Source: Gammaproteobacteria bacterium Ga0077536
GTDB lineage: Bacteria; Pseudomonadota; Gammaproteobacteria; Ga0077536
Reading direction: 5' to 3'
Assembly: GCA_001464935.1 (NCBI GenBank)
Contig: LNEL01000053.1
Location: 72,897 to 136,896 of the forward strand
DNA length: 64,000 bases
The stretch's first letter is position 1. Each line of letters starts with the position of its first letter. Under the pieces are notes generated by a model. The model was not told the origin of the DNA, ran no database searches, and was given only the letters and a program-made list of their open reading frames with translations. The translations under genes and the position numbers were made by a program. Below are positions 52,502 to 61,764 of this stretch, in pieces.

Positions 52502-54160
52502 ATGTACACCCAGTGCCCGGATTGCCAGACCCTGTTCGAGGTCACCGCCGAGAACCTTCGCACGGCGATGGGCATGGTCCGGTGCACGCACTGCGCGACC
52601 GTCTTCAACGCACTGTCCGGTCTGCGCGAAGCCGCGGAGATCGATCCCGGCCAGGCGGAGGCCGTCGGCAACCAGCTTGCCGGTGTCACGGCCTTTGGTG
52701 ACGAACAGGTCATCGATCCGAAGTTCCTCGCCAGCCAGGACTGGTTCGTCCGTTCGCTCGGCTCAACACCGGCGGAGGCACTGACCCGGTCCATCGTCGA
52801 CGATGCGCGCAAACGGGCGAGTGCCGCGGTGGTGCCCGTCCCGGCCAGCGCTCCTCCCGCGGCCGCCGTGCCCGAACCGACCGACACCGCCGAGGCCGGT
52901 GAGCCGCTGTCCTCACGCGCTCTGCGCACGCTGCTCGGCGAGACTTTTTCACTGGCGCTGCGCAACCTGAGCCGCCATCGGCGCCGCACGGCGCTCGGCG
53001 TCGGCGCGATCGGGTTTGGCGTAGTGGCCCTCGTGCTCGCCGGCGGCTTTGCCGAGTGGATGAAATGGGCCGAGCGCGAATCGACGATCCACTCGCGCCT
53101 CGGCCACATCCAGATCGTGCGCAGCGGCTACTACGAGAACGGCGTGGCGGATCCCTTCGCGTACCTCATTCCGGATGCCGCGGTCAACGCGAAGCGGCTG
53201 ATGCAACTGCCACACGTGAAGACCGTGACGCCGCGACTCGCCTATTCCGGCCTGATTTCGAAAGGCGAGACGACCGTCAGCTTTCTCGGTGAAGGCATCG
53301 TGCCGGAGACCGAAGCAGACGTTTCGAAGGAAGTGATCGTCCACGACGGCCAGCCGCTGTCGAGCGCACAGCCGAAAGGCGTGATCCTCGGCAAGGGGCT
53401 CGCGCTCAGCCTCGGTGCTGCGGTCGGCGACTCGGTGGTGCTGTTGACGACCACCGGGTCAGGCAGCGTGTCGGCGGTCGAAGCCAACGTCAGCGGCATC
53501 TTCCACACCGCGGTGAAGGCGTTCGACGACGTCGCGCTGCGCACCCCTATCGGGCTCGCGCGCGAACTCACGAAGGCCGAAGGCTCGCACCAGCTGATCG
53601 TGCTGCTCGATGAAACCGAGCGGACGGACGAGGTGTTGAACTACCTGCGCCAGCTCGTGCCGGCCGGCAAGAGTGCGTTGCAGATCATTCCCTGGATCGA
53701 TCTCGCGGATTTCTACAAGGCCGTCGTCGAACTGTTCGCATCGCAGATGAACTTCGTGCGCACGATCATCGCGATCATCATCATCATGAGCATCTCGAAC
53801 ACGCTGGTGATGAGCGTGATGGAGCGCACCAGCGAAATCGGCACGCTGATGGCGATCGGCTATCGCCAGCGCAAGGTGATGCAGCTGTTCGTCAGCGAAG
53901 GCTTCGTGATCGGGGTCGCGGGCGGCATCACCGGGGTCGTGCTCGGCTATGCGCTCGCCGAGCTCATTTCGGCCATCGGCATTCCGATGCCGCCGGCCCC
54001 CGGCATGGACCAGGGTTTCACGGCGGCAATCCGCATGACCTGGGAACTGCTGCTCGGCGGCTTCCTGGTCGCCGTCGTCTCGGCGGTCGTCGCCAGCCTC
54101 TATCCCGCGTGGAAGGCGTCACGCCTGGAGATCGTCGATGCGCTGCGACGGGCACGCTGA
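52502..54160 (+). CDS. Zinc-ribbon domain fused to FtsX-type ABC permease
   Basis: 552 residues. Residues 1-38 form an MJ0042-type zinc ribbon (C5, C8, C28, C31). An Ala/Pro-rich linker of about 100 residues follows, and then a LolC/E-MacB-type permease with one helix at 164-183, a periplasmic domain, and three C-terminal helices with LASLYPAWKASRLEIVDALR. The permease finds its ATPase partner most likely at 43875. ATG 52502 gives the canonical start of the zinc ribbon. The fusion is unbroken, with no stop or frameshift and no obvious internal ribosome site, so it seems real. The next permease starts 3 bp after its stop. Confidence 0.85.
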   Translation: MYTQCPDCQTLFEVTAENLRTAMGMVRCTHCATVFNALSGLREAAEIDPGQAEAVGNQLAGVTAFGDEQVIDPKFLASQDWFVRSLGSTPAEALTRSIVDDARKRASAAVVPVPASAPPAAAVPEPTDTAEAGEPLSSRALRTLLGETFSLALRNLSRHRRRTALGVGAIGFGVVALVLAGGFAEWMKWAERESTIHSRLGHIQIVRSGYYENGVADPFAYLIPDAAVNAKRLMQLPHVKTVTPRLAYSGLISKGETTVSFLGEGIVPETEADVSKEVIVHDGQPLSSAQPKGVILGKGLALSLGAAVGDSVVLLTTTGSGSVSAVEANVSGIFHTAVKAFDDVALRTPIGLARELTKAEGSHQLIVLLDETERTDEVLNYLRQLVPAGKSALQIIPWIDLADFYKAVVELFASQMNFVRTIIAIIIIMSISNTLVMSVMERTSEIGTLMAIGYRQRKVMQLFVSEGFVIGVAGGITGVVLGYALAELISAIGIPMPPAPGMDQGFTAAIRMTWELLLGGFLVAVVSAVVASLYPAWKASRLEIVDALRRAR

Positions 54161-54163
54161 GCG

Positions 54164-55393
54164 ATGAAAATCGACGCGATGACGTTCACCTTTGCGCTGC
54201 GCAACCTGCTGCGGCAGAAGGGGCGCACGGGCATGACGCTGGCATCGATCATCTTCGGGGTGATTGGTCTCATCCTGTCCGGCGGCTTCGTCGAGGACGT
54301 CTTCATCCAGCTGCGCGAGGCGACGATCCATTCGCGGCTCGGCCACCTTCAAATCTACAAGGAAGGATTTTACGCGCAGGGATCGAAGGAGCCGTACGAC
54401 TACCTGATCGAAGCCCCCGACGACATGGAAGCCGAGGTCGCGGCCCAGCCTGGCGTTGTCGACACGATGAAGCGGCTCAACTTCTTCGGCCTGCTGAACA
54501 ACACACGAACCGATCTCCCGATCATCGGCGAAGGCGTCGAACCCGAGAAGGAAGCAAAGCTCGGCAGTTTCTTTTTCATCATCGAGGGCCGCCAGCTCAC
54601 TGACGACGACGCCTATGGCGTGCTGCTCGGCGAAGGCGTCGCCAAATCGCTGAAGCTCGAAGTCGGTTCCTTTGTCACGGTGCTCGCCAATACGCCCGAC
54701 GGCGCGCTGAACAGCCTCGAATTCGAAGTCGTCGGCGTGTTCCGCACTTTCTCCAAGGACTACGATGCACGTGCAGTGCGCGTCGCCCTGCCCGCCGCGC
54801 AGGAGCTGCTGAGCGTCAGCGGCGTGCACGCAGTCGTCGTCTCGTTGGCCGACACGCTCGAGACGGACACGAGCGCCGAACTCATCCGGTCGCAGATCCG
54901 GGATGACGACTACGAATTGAAGACCTGGTTCGAGCTCGACGACTTCTACGCCAAGACCGTCGATCTCTACAAGAGCCAGCTCGGCGTGCTGCAGTTCATC
55001 ATCCTGGTTGTCGTGCTGCTGAGCGTGGCGAACAGCGTCAGCATGACCGCGTACGAGCGCGTCGGCGAATTCGGCACGCTCAAAGCCCTCGGCAAACGCA
55101 GCAGTGACATCTCGAAGCTGATCATCCTCGAGAACGCCCTGCTCGGCTTCATCGGCGCGACGCTGGGTGTGCTGCTGGGCATCGCGCTCGCGCTCGGCAT
55201 TTCCGCGATAGGCATTCCGATGCCGCCGCCGCCGAATGCCAATGTCGGCTATACGGCGCTGATCCGCGTGGTGCCCGGGGTCGTGATCGTGTCTTTCCTC
55301 ATCGGCTTCGTCGCCACCGTGCTGTCCGCCGTGCTGGCCGCGCGCGGCGCGTCGCGCGTGCCGGTGGTCGAGGCCCTGCGTCAGAACATCTGA
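54164..55393 (+). CDS. FtsX-type ABC permease (LolC/E-MacB family)
   Basis: 409 residues. An N-terminal helix near 22-42 is followed by a large periplasmic domain (IHSRLGHLQIYKEGFYAQG onward) and three C-terminal helices, with RVPVVEALRQNI at the end. It is clearly homologous to the permease part of the preceding gene (the same IHSRLGH, ISAIGIPMPP and EALR segments), so the pair forms a heterodimer like LolC/LolE. With the LolD-like ATPase, LolA-like protein and DUF1302-like barrel it would make a trans-envelope lipid or lipoprotein exporter. Confidence 0.9.
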   Translation: MKIDAMTFTFALRNLLRQKGRTGMTLASIIFGVIGLILSGGFVEDVFIQLREATIHSRLGHLQIYKEGFYAQGSKEPYDYLIEAPDDMEAEVAAQPGVVDTMKRLNFFGLLNNTRTDLPIIGEGVEPEKEAKLGSFFFIIEGRQLTDDDAYGVLLGEGVAKSLKLEVGSFVTVLANTPDGALNSLEFEVVGVFRTFSKDYDARAVRVALPAAQELLSVSGVHAVVVSLADTLETDTSAELIRSQIRDDDYELKTWFELDDFYAKTVDLYKSQLGVLQFIILVVVLLSVANSVSMTAYERVGEFGTLKALGKRSSDISKLIILENALLGFIGATLGVLLGIALALGISAIGIPMPPPPNANVGYTALIRVVPGVVIVSFLIGFVATVLSAVLAARGASRVPVVEALRQNI

Positions 55394-55416
55394 CCACATG
55401 CCGCGGCCCGCCTGAG

Positions 55417-56289
55417 ATGTCGGCGTTCGGCATGGCGCGGATGTTCGCGCGCGAACTGCTGCTGCGCCGGGAGCAGCCGCGCGGACCAACGCCGGGCCAA
55501 CAGCTTGGCGCCGCGGGCATCCTCGCGGCCATGGAGGATGGGGGCGAGGTCGATGGGCGCACGGCGGCCGGCTACCTGTATCACAGCGCGAGAATTTCCC
55601 AGGTGCTCGCGGGCCGACGCCGCTGCGTCGACATCGGCTGTGGCAACGGCACGCAGTTGCTGCAGGTCGCGGCCCTGAACCCCGACGTGCAATTCTGCGG
55701 CGTCGATGCCTCGCCGCTGATGATTGAACGAGGCACGGTGCAGGCGGCCCGCCTCGGGCTCACGAACATCGACTGGGCAGTCGACGATTTCGACGGCCTG
55801 CTCGCACACGGCCGCGGACAATACGACGCCGCCATCTGCACGATGACCCTGCACGATCTCGCAGACACCGCCGCGCTCGCGACGGCACTGCGCGCGATGG
55901 CCGCCTGCGCCGGCCACGACGGCGCCGTCTACATCGAGGATTTCGCGCGGCTGAAGTCGCCGGCCTCGATCGACTTCTTCGTCGATCTCAATGCACCGGC
56001 GGTGCCCGATCGCTTCAGCGCGCTGTACCGCTGCTCGCTGGGCGCCGCGTTCACGTTCAGTGAACTTAAGGAGGCCGTCGAGCGCCACCTGCCACAGGCC
56101 AGTCTCCATCACACTTTCCTGGTGCCTTTCCTCGTCGTCGTGAAGTCGGCAGACGGCCCGTTGCCCGTGGCCACCAGGCGCAGGCTCGCACAGATGCGCG
56201 CGGGTCTGCAGGCGGCGGCCCGGCGCGATCTCGACGATCTGCGCCGATTCTTCGCGCTCGGCGGTCTCGGCAACGATCCGTTCGCCTGA
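55417..56289 (+). CDS. SAM-dependent methyltransferase
   Basis: 290 residues. SAM-binding motif I is CVDIGCGNGTQLL near 65-77, the acidic ribose contact is VDASPLMIE, and motif II IC-TMTLHDL follows near 140. It is a class I small-molecule methyltransferase. It lies 23 bp after the permease gene, so it is probably part of the same transcript and might modify the exported lipid. An in-frame ATG five codons downstream is an alternative start. It is convergent with the SDR gene (7 bp gap). Confidence 0.85.
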   Translation: MSAFGMARMFARELLLRREQPRGPTPGQQLGAAGILAAMEDGGEVDGRTAAGYLYHSARISQVLAGRRRCVDIGCGNGTQLLQVAALNPDVQFCGVDASPLMIERGTVQAARLGLTNIDWAVDDFDGLLAHGRGQYDAAICTMTLHDLADTAALATALRAMAACAGHDGAVYIEDFARLKSPASIDFFVDLNAPAVPDRFSALYRCSLGAAFTFSELKEAVERHLPQASLHHTFLVPFLVVVKSADGPLPVATRRRLAQMRAGLQAAARRDLDDLRRFFALGGLGNDPFA

Positions 56290-56296
56290 AAACGTC

Positions 56297-57433
56297 TCAG
56301 CGTTTCGACTTCACGTAGTAGTCGAGCACCCGGTTCAGCACCTGCGCGTTGTCCGGCGTGGCCACCCCGAGCGCCGCCAGTCTGCGCGTGGAGTCGTCGT
56401 TGCCGAACTGTTGAATCCCCGCGAGATAGTCCAGGTAGATCGGCAGCGTGTTGACCGCGCGACGCTCCCGTTCCGGCAGGAAGCGGGCAAAGCCATGCAT
56501 GACGCGCATGAAATTCTCGCGCGTGAAATCGACCTTCGGCGTCCAACCCATCAGTCCGCCGGCGCGGAAGATCCCGCGCACCGTATCGCGCAGTTCGACC
56601 AGCCGCAGCGCGCGCGCAGGGCCTGAGCACAGGTGAAAAATGCTGCCCGCCGTGTCGACGTTGCGCGACGCGGCGACGATTGCCGCCGCGACATAGTCGT
56701 TCGGCACGATGTCGAGCGTCGCATCGCCCAGCCGCGGAAACAGGCCGAAGGTGCGCATGCCGCTGAGGAACTCGCAGATGAAGTAGAAGATCTGGAAGTG
56801 AATCACCGCTCCACTGCGCGCGTCACCGACGACCATGCTCGGCCGGTGGACCGTGGCGGGAAAGCCACCGTCGACGGCCTGTCTGACCAGCGTCTCTGCC
56901 TCTGCCTTCGACGCTTCATAGGTGTTGTGAAACTCCCGTGCTTCGGTGATCCAGCGCTCGGGCAAGGGCCCGCGCCAGCGTCCGCCGACGCCGACCGTCG
57001 AGACGAACTCGACTTTCTTCAGCTGCGTGCAGGCCTGGCCGAGTTCGATCACGCTGGCGACCGGGAACAGGGCCGTCTGCCGCGCTTCCTCGAGCGGCAG
57101 GTTCATGCGCACGCTCGCTGCGCAGTGGATGATGTTCGTGCACTCGCGCTGCAGTGCTGCGCGGTCACCCTCGGACAGCCCGAGCGCGGGCTCCGTGATC
57201 TCGCCGCTGACCGGCCGCACGCGCGCGGCGAAACCACCGGCCCCCGCCGCGGCGAGTTCGTCGGGATAATGCGCGTTCCAGAACGCCACCAGATCGGCGA
57301 AGCGGGACTGCAGGTCACTGCCCTTTTTCGGCCGCATCAGCACCTGCACGGTCGTGTCGGGCAGCGCTGCGAGACGCGGCACGATGGCACTGCCCACCAC
57401 GCCGCTCGCGCCCGTGACCAGATAATGAGCCAT
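56297..57433 (-). CDS. Thioester-reductase-like SDR (NAD-binding 4 family)
   Basis: 378 residues. The NAD(P)-binding VTGASGVVGSAIV starts at residue 6, and the catalytic YEASKAEAE (Tyr-x3-Lys) lies near 165. The C-terminal half carries FDYVAAAI-like and helical segments of the fatty acyl-CoA/thioester reductase group. It is expected to reduce an acyl thioester to an aldehyde or alcohol. ATG 57433 has GGGGAGG immediately before it. A longer upstream frame overlaps the acyl-CoA synthetase and is not coding. The neighbouring acyl-CoA ligase could supply its substrate. Confidence 0.85.
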   Translation of the reverse strand: MAHYLVTGASGVVGSAIVPRLAALPDTTVQVLMRPKKGSDLQSRFADLVAFWNAHYPDELAAAGAGGFAARVRPVSGEITEPALGLSEGDRAALQRECTNIIHCAASVRMNLPLEEARQTALFPVASVIELGQACTQLKKVEFVSTVGVGGRWRGPLPERWITEAREFHNTYEASKAEAETLVRQAVDGGFPATVHRPSMVVGDARSGAVIHFQIFYFICEFLSGMRTFGLFPRLGDATLDIVPNDYVAAAIVAASRNVDTAGSIFHLCSGPARALRLVELRDTVRGIFRAGGLMGWTPKVDFTRENFMRVMHGFARFLPERERRAVNTLPIYLDYLAGIQQFGNDDSTRRLAALGVATPDNAQVLNRVLDYYVKSKR

Positions 57434-57444
57434 GGCCTCCCCTT

Positions 57445-59241
57445 TCAACAGTTCAGCATCAAGGTATCGGGTGCGACCGGCGCCACGAAGCGGCCGCCGC
57501 TGTCGATCCGGTCGAACAGGGCATCGAGCGCCGGGCCATGCCGGGCCTCGATGACTTTGCGTCGGAGCTTGAGATTGCCCGTCAACTCGCCGCTGTCGAT
57601 CGTGAACGCGTGGCGGTGCACGAGCAGCCCTGCAGGGCGCAGGTAGTCGGCGTCGTCTGCCACGGCGGCGGCGACCTGCGCGGCAATCCGCTCGGCATAC
57701 TGCGTGAACGCCGCGTCGTCGCGCAGCGTCGGCGCCAGGTCGAGTGACGGCGTCACGAGCGCGACGATCGCCTTGCGCGCAGCGCCGAATACGACCACGT
57801 GATCGATGCCCGGGATCTGCTTCAGGCGCGCTTCGACGGCGGTCGGTGCAATCTTGCGGCCGGTCGAGGTCTTGAAGACTTCGGATTTGCGGCCGGTCAG
57901 CCGCAACCGGCCGGTCGGCGTCCACTCGCCGAGATCGCCCGTGTGCAGCACGCCGTCCGGGCCGAGCGGCGAGTCGACGCCGGGCTGACCGAGATAGCCG
58001 CCGAACACCCCGAGTCCGCGCACCAGCACCTCGCCGTCGTCGGCCAGCGTGACCTCGTTGCCGGCGAGCACGCGCCCGACGGTGCCGAACTCGAAATCGG
58101 TCGTGCGATTGACGGCAATCGGCACCACGTTCTCACTGATCCCGTAGGCCTCGAGCACCAGCAGACCGAGCGCATGGAATTTCTCGATCAGCCAGCGCGG
58201 GAACGGTGCCGAGCCGCTGACCATGAAACGGATCTCGCCGCCGAGCAGCGCGCGCAGCCGTCGCAGCACGAGCCGATCGGCCAGCGCGAACTGCAGACGC
58301 GTGAAGATGTCGGGCACGTGTCCGTCGCGCTGTGCCTGCGCCACGCGCGCCCCCACCCCGATAGCCCAGCGCACGAGGCGCCGCGCGCCGGGTGACTGCC
58401 GCGTCAGCTGTTGCTCGATGCCCTCGTTGAGCTTCTCGAAGAAGCGCGGCACGGCGATGAACACCTGCGGCCGGATCGACGGCAGCTGCGTCATGATGCT
58501 GCGCGGATCGGCGACGAAATAAGTCTGCGCGCCGCGCCCGGCCGCGCAGAAATTGATCATGCGCTGGAAAAGGTTCGACAGCGGCAACCAGCACACCAGC
58601 CGATCGTTCGCGTCGATGTCGGGGAAGGCATCGAGGATGCCGGCGACCGCGAGGCAGACCTGCGCATGCGAATACGCGATGCCCTTCGGCGCACCGGTGC
58701 TGCCGGAGGTGAAGATGATCGTGGCGACAGTCCCGGGCGCGGGGCCCGGGCCGGCCGACACGCCGTCGAGCGCATCGAACTCGCGACGCGCAAGCCAGCG
58801 GGGGCGGCATCCCGCGGGCGCCGGATCGTCGTTGAGGCACAGCACGAACGCGAGTTTCGCGCAGGCGTCGTCCGGAATTCGCGCGAAGCTGGCGGCGTCA
58901 CCGACGACCAGAGCCGCGAGTTCGCTGACCTGGATGATGTCGGCGAGCCGCGCAGGCTGATCGTGGGCATCGAGCCCGACGATCGCATGACCACCGAGCA
59001 GCGCGCCGACCTGCACGGTCTCCCAATCGAGACCGGTGGGTACCATCACGCCGAGGCGCGAGCACGCCGGCAACTGCAGCGCCGCCAGTCGGCGCGCCAG
59101 TGCCTCCGCGCCGTGCATGAAGGCCCCCCAGCTCGTCGCCAGCCAGCGGCCGGCGTGCAACGAGAAGTACGCCGGCGCGTCCGGCTCCTCGGCCGCACGC
59201 CGTCGGTAGTAGTCGGTCAGGACCTCGGGCGGCGTGGACAT
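57445..59241 (-). CDS. Acyl-CoA synthetase-like AMP-dependent ligase
   Basis: 598 residues of the adenylate-forming ANL superfamily, nearest to long-chain acyl-CoA synthetases. The AMP-binding P-loop is TSGSTGAPKG (178-187), VSGSAPFPRW near 350, the conserved YGISENVV near 370, and HTGDLGEW with TGRKSEVFKT near 455-480. It activates a fatty acid or related acid. It lies 11 bp upstream of the reductase, and the reductase plus ligase form a plausible acid-to-aldehyde/alcohol route. The frame is open upstream but overlaps the amidotransferase gene; ATG 59241 is taken as the start. Confidence 0.88.
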   Translation of the reverse strand: MSTPPEVLTDYYRRRAAEEPDAPAYFSLHAGRWLATSWGAFMHGAEALARRLAALQLPACSRLGVMVPTGLDWETVQVGALLGGHAIVGLDAHDQPARLADIIQVSELAALVVGDAASFARIPDDACAKLAFVLCLNDDPAPAGCRPRWLARREFDALDGVSAGPGPAPGTVATIIFTSGSTGAPKGIAYSHAQVCLAVAGILDAFPDIDANDRLVCWLPLSNLFQRMINFCAAGRGAQTYFVADPRSIMTQLPSIRPQVFIAVPRFFEKLNEGIEQQLTRQSPGARRLVRWAIGVGARVAQAQRDGHVPDIFTRLQFALADRLVLRRLRALLGGEIRFMVSGSAPFPRWLIEKFHALGLLVLEAYGISENVVPIAVNRTTDFEFGTVGRVLAGNEVTLADDGEVLVRGLGVFGGYLGQPGVDSPLGPDGVLHTGDLGEWTPTGRLRLTGRKSEVFKTSTGRKIAPTAVEARLKQIPGIDHVVVFGAARKAIVALVTPSLDLAPTLRDDAAFTQYAERIAAQVAAAVADDADYLRPAGLLVHRHAFTIDSGELTGNLKLRRKVIEARHGPALDALFDRIDSGGRFVAPVAPDTLMLNC

Positions 59242-59258
59242 CGGGCCGTCGGTCTGTG

Positions 59259-60338
59259 TCAGACCGCGGCCTGGACCACGGGATCGTAGGCGCCCCGCGG
59301 CAGCGTGATCCGCAGTTCGTCGGGCGTCATGCCGAGCCACTGCAGGTGTTCGGTGGTGTGGCGGCCGAGGAACCAGCAGCGCTTGACCATGGTGTCGACG
59401 ATCGGCGCCATGATGCGCCATTCAGACAGCTTCGCCTTGCCTTCGCGAATCAGGCTCGCGAACTCGGGCGCATAGGGGTTGTAGCCGAAGTTCTTCAGGT
59501 CCGAATACATCAACAGCCAGTTGATTGGATAGTTGCTGAAGACCGGGCTGGCGTTGCGCGACGTCGCGATCAGGCCATGTTCGACGACACCGCGCATCGC
59601 CTCGTCCTGGTCGTACTGCCACGCGTGAAACGGTGCGAGGTAGCGCGGAAACTGCGTGCCCGCGGGATGGCGCAGCGGATTGAAGAAGCGGCTGAGCTCG
59701 TCGTCGGAGAACTGTCCGCAAGTCTTCAGCTGCGGCGGTGTCCAGTCGGTGCGTTCGATCAGCGGCCGCGAGAACTCGTAGAGCATGCGTTCGGGCTCGG
59801 GCTGACCCGGCGAATAGCCCGCCATCACCAGCGGGATGTCCTTCTCCAGCGCAAGCTGGATGGCGTCGCCCTCGAACAGCGGCGCGTAGACATAGGACAC
59901 GGTGTAAGTGGCGCCCCGCTCCTCCTGGTTGCGCAACAGGTAGGCGAACAGCTTGCGGTAGAGTTCGGCAGGCGGCGAATACGTGATGTGATCGATGCTG
60001 AGTTTGGCCAGCGTCTGCCGGATGTTCTTCCAGGCGACCGGCGGGATATTGACGTCGACCGTGAAGGCCAGCACTTTCAGCTTGTACTCGACGACCAGCT
60101 TGTACAGCATCCACGCGCTGTCCTTGCCGCCGCTGAACGGCACGAGCACGTCGTAGCGGCCCTGGCCACGAGTGCCGGCAATGGCGGCCTCGAGATCCGC
60201 TTCGCGCGCCGCGCGGCCGGCGTCTTCCTGTTTCGCAGCGGCCGGGTCGTACTCCCGGCAGGGTTTGCAGACCCCTGCGCTGTCCAGCGCCGAACCCGGC
60301 ACGGCATCGGGCAACAGGCAGCGTTTGCAACGTCGCAT
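59259..60338 (-). CDS. N-acetyl sugar amidotransferase (WbpG/PseA-like)
   Basis: 359 residues. The N-terminus has a Cys4 zinc site (C4, C7, C24, C27), and the ATP pyrophosphatase loop is SGGKDS (69-74). This is the architecture of N-acetyl sugar amidotransferases that make acetamidino groups on nonulosonic or diacetamido-uronic acids in O-antigen and flagellin glycan pathways. No HisH/HisF-like glutaminase partner is nearby. AGGAG lies eight bases before the ATG. The preceding gene is the HprK-like kinase, 130 bp away. Confidence 0.88.
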   Translation of the reverse strand: MRRCKRCLLPDAVPGSALDSAGVCKPCREYDPAAAKQEDAGRAAREADLEAAIAGTRGQGRYDVLVPFSGGKDSAWMLYKLVVEYKLKVLAFTVDVNIPPVAWKNIRQTLAKLSIDHITYSPPAELYRKLFAYLLRNQEERGATYTVSYVYAPLFEGDAIQLALEKDIPLVMAGYSPGQPEPERMLYEFSRPLIERTDWTPPQLKTCGQFSDDELSRFFNPLRHPAGTQFPRYLAPFHAWQYDQDEAMRGVVEHGLIATSRNASPVFSNYPINWLLMYSDLKNFGYNPYAPEFASLIREGKAKLSEWRIMAPIVDTMVKRCWFLGRHTTEHLQWLGMTPDELRITLPRGAYDPVVQAAV

Positions 60339-60468
60339 CGTGCGATCTCCTCAGGCCAGGTGGACGGATCAGATGGTCGGCATGATACGCCGGCGTCGGC
60401 GCGGCCGCGAAGCCGCGGGCCGCTCCCCTTCATGATCAGCTCATGCTTGAGCCCGTTATCGGCCGCGA

Positions 60469-61389
60469 TCAGGCCGCGGTCGAGCGCAGCAGGGCCTGCA
60501 ACTGCAGATTGGCGTCATTGAGATCGCTGTAGGTCAGGCGAAAGCAGCGCACTGCGTCGGTCAGTTCGGCCACCATCTCGAACGCCAGGCGACCGAGCAG
60601 CACATAGTTGAACGCGTTGTTGGTCAACTCGGCAAAGGCCTCTGCGCTGGCCATCTCCTTCAGCGCCGTGTTGCTACCGGCCTGGTAGCTCGGAAACACC
60701 ACGAGCTTCGGCCGCGCACCCTCGTCCATCCGTCGCAGGTGATCGGCGCCTGGCCGCAGATGCGACACCCGTCCCTTGCGCGTCCCGGGGATCTGCGGGC
60801 CGAACTGGGCCTCGGGCACCGCGGCCTGGATGACCTCGATCGAGTCGTTCTTCAGCGGAATGAGCCGTGGAAACGGCTGCAGATCGAGCGTGCCGGTCTT
60901 CAGCAACGTGAACTCGTCGGAGAACAGGCGCCAGCCCCGATGCATCAGGTAGGCGGTCAGCGTGCTTTTGCCGGCGCCCGGGACGCCGGGCAGGATCATC
61001 GCGCCTTCATCGCGGGCGACGACGCCTCCGTGCAGCATCAGGTACTGGTTGGCCCGCGTGGCGATACACCAGTTCAGGCTCCACTCGATGTGCGCGAGCA
61101 GCGCGTTCGCAGGAAAATCCGTGAACGGGACTTCGTCCTCGAGGCAGATCTCGCGCGGACGACCCAGCAGCCTGGCCCACCAGGTCTGATCGCGCAGCGT
61201 GAGGCGCGCATCGGAAAAGCTGTCGGCGGCGGCGAGCGGGTAATCGGGATAATGCCGGGCCAGGGTGTCGGCGAGCAGCGGATCGCGGCCCCTGATGCAG
61301 ACGGTGAACGGACCGATCCGCAGTTTCAGTCCGGCATCGAGCCGGCGGCCCAGTTCCGCGGCCGGCAGTTCGCGCAGACTCATTCTCAT
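60469..61389 (-). CDS. HprK-related kinase A (HPr-rel-A system)
   Basis: 306 residues, shorter than HPr kinase/phosphorylase and lacking its N-terminal domain in the usual form. The Walker A loop is GVPGAGKST (135-143). The region RLFSDEFTLL supplies the metal-binding acidic pair. It is the kinase of the HPr-rel-A cassettes (TIGR04352 as I recall). Its substrate is unproven and unlikely to be HPr here, as no PTS gene is in the window. ATG overlaps the PqqD-like stop (ATGA), so the two are coupled. Confidence 0.88.
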   Translation of the reverse strand: MRMSLRELPAAELGRRLDAGLKLRIGPFTVCIRGRDPLLADTLARHYPDYPLAAADSFSDARLTLRDQTWWARLLGRPREICLEDEVPFTDFPANALLAHIEWSLNWCIATRANQYLMLHGGVVARDEGAMILPGVPGAGKSTLTAYLMHRGWRLFSDEFTLLKTGTLDLQPFPRLIPLKNDSIEVIQAAVPEAQFGPQIPGTRKGRVSHLRPGADHLRRMDEGARPKLVVFPSYQAGSNTALKEMASAEAFAELTNNAFNYVLLGRLAFEMVAELTDAVRCFRLTYSDLNDANLQLQALLRSTAA

Positions 61390-61673
61390 GCGGCACTCGT
61401 CATCACGATACCGAGCCGGTCGAGCACGGTCAGCGAGGTTTCAATCGCGGACTGCAGGGCTTCGTCGTCGTCGATGTCATAACGGGCGAGCAGCGCCTGG
61501 TAAATTTCACCGACCTCAAGGCCACCGCCCTCGAGCAGGTGGTAAACCTCGACGGCCACGCTGTTCAGGAAGTGGGTCTGTCCGGACCTTGGATCGAAGG
61601 CGAAATGGGCATCGCCCCAGCTGCGCCATAGCAGACCGGCCGCTGGATCCGCCATCCATCGACGATTGGGCAT
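61386..61673 (-). CDS. HPr-rel-A system PqqD-like peptide chaperone
   Basis: 95 residues of the PqqD/RRE fold (DPAAGLLWRSWGDAHFAFDP, LNSVAVEVYHLLEGGG, and a helical C-terminus). PqqD-like domains bind leader peptides and present them to modifying enzymes. It is coupled to the HprK-like kinase, so a peptide or protein is the likely kinase substrate. No ribosome site is obvious. Two hairpins lie between this gene and the upstream secreted protein. Confidence 0.85.
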   Translation of the reverse strand: MPNRRWMADPAAGLLWRSWGDAHFAFDPRSGQTHFLNSVAVEVYHLLEGGGLEVGEIYQALLARYDIDDDEALQSAIETSLTVLDRLGIVMTSAA

Positions 61674-61691
61674 TGGGTCAGGTTTCGGCTA

Positions 61692-61745
61692 AAGGCCTGC
61701 AGACGCAGGCCTTCGAAGACTAGCACGGGCAGGGCTGCCCGTGCT
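61692..61745 (-). terminator. Two stacked hairpins between the Cys-rich protein and PqqD genes
   Basis: Stem AAGGCCTGC/GCAGGCCTT (61692-61713, 4-base loop) and stem AGCACGGGCAG/CTGCCCGTGCT (61722-61745, 2-base loop), both perfect. Only three T follow on the minus strand, so leaky termination or RNA protection is more likely than full termination. Confidence 0.6.
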
Positions 61746-61764
61746 CAGTGGCGAGGAGTCAGGA

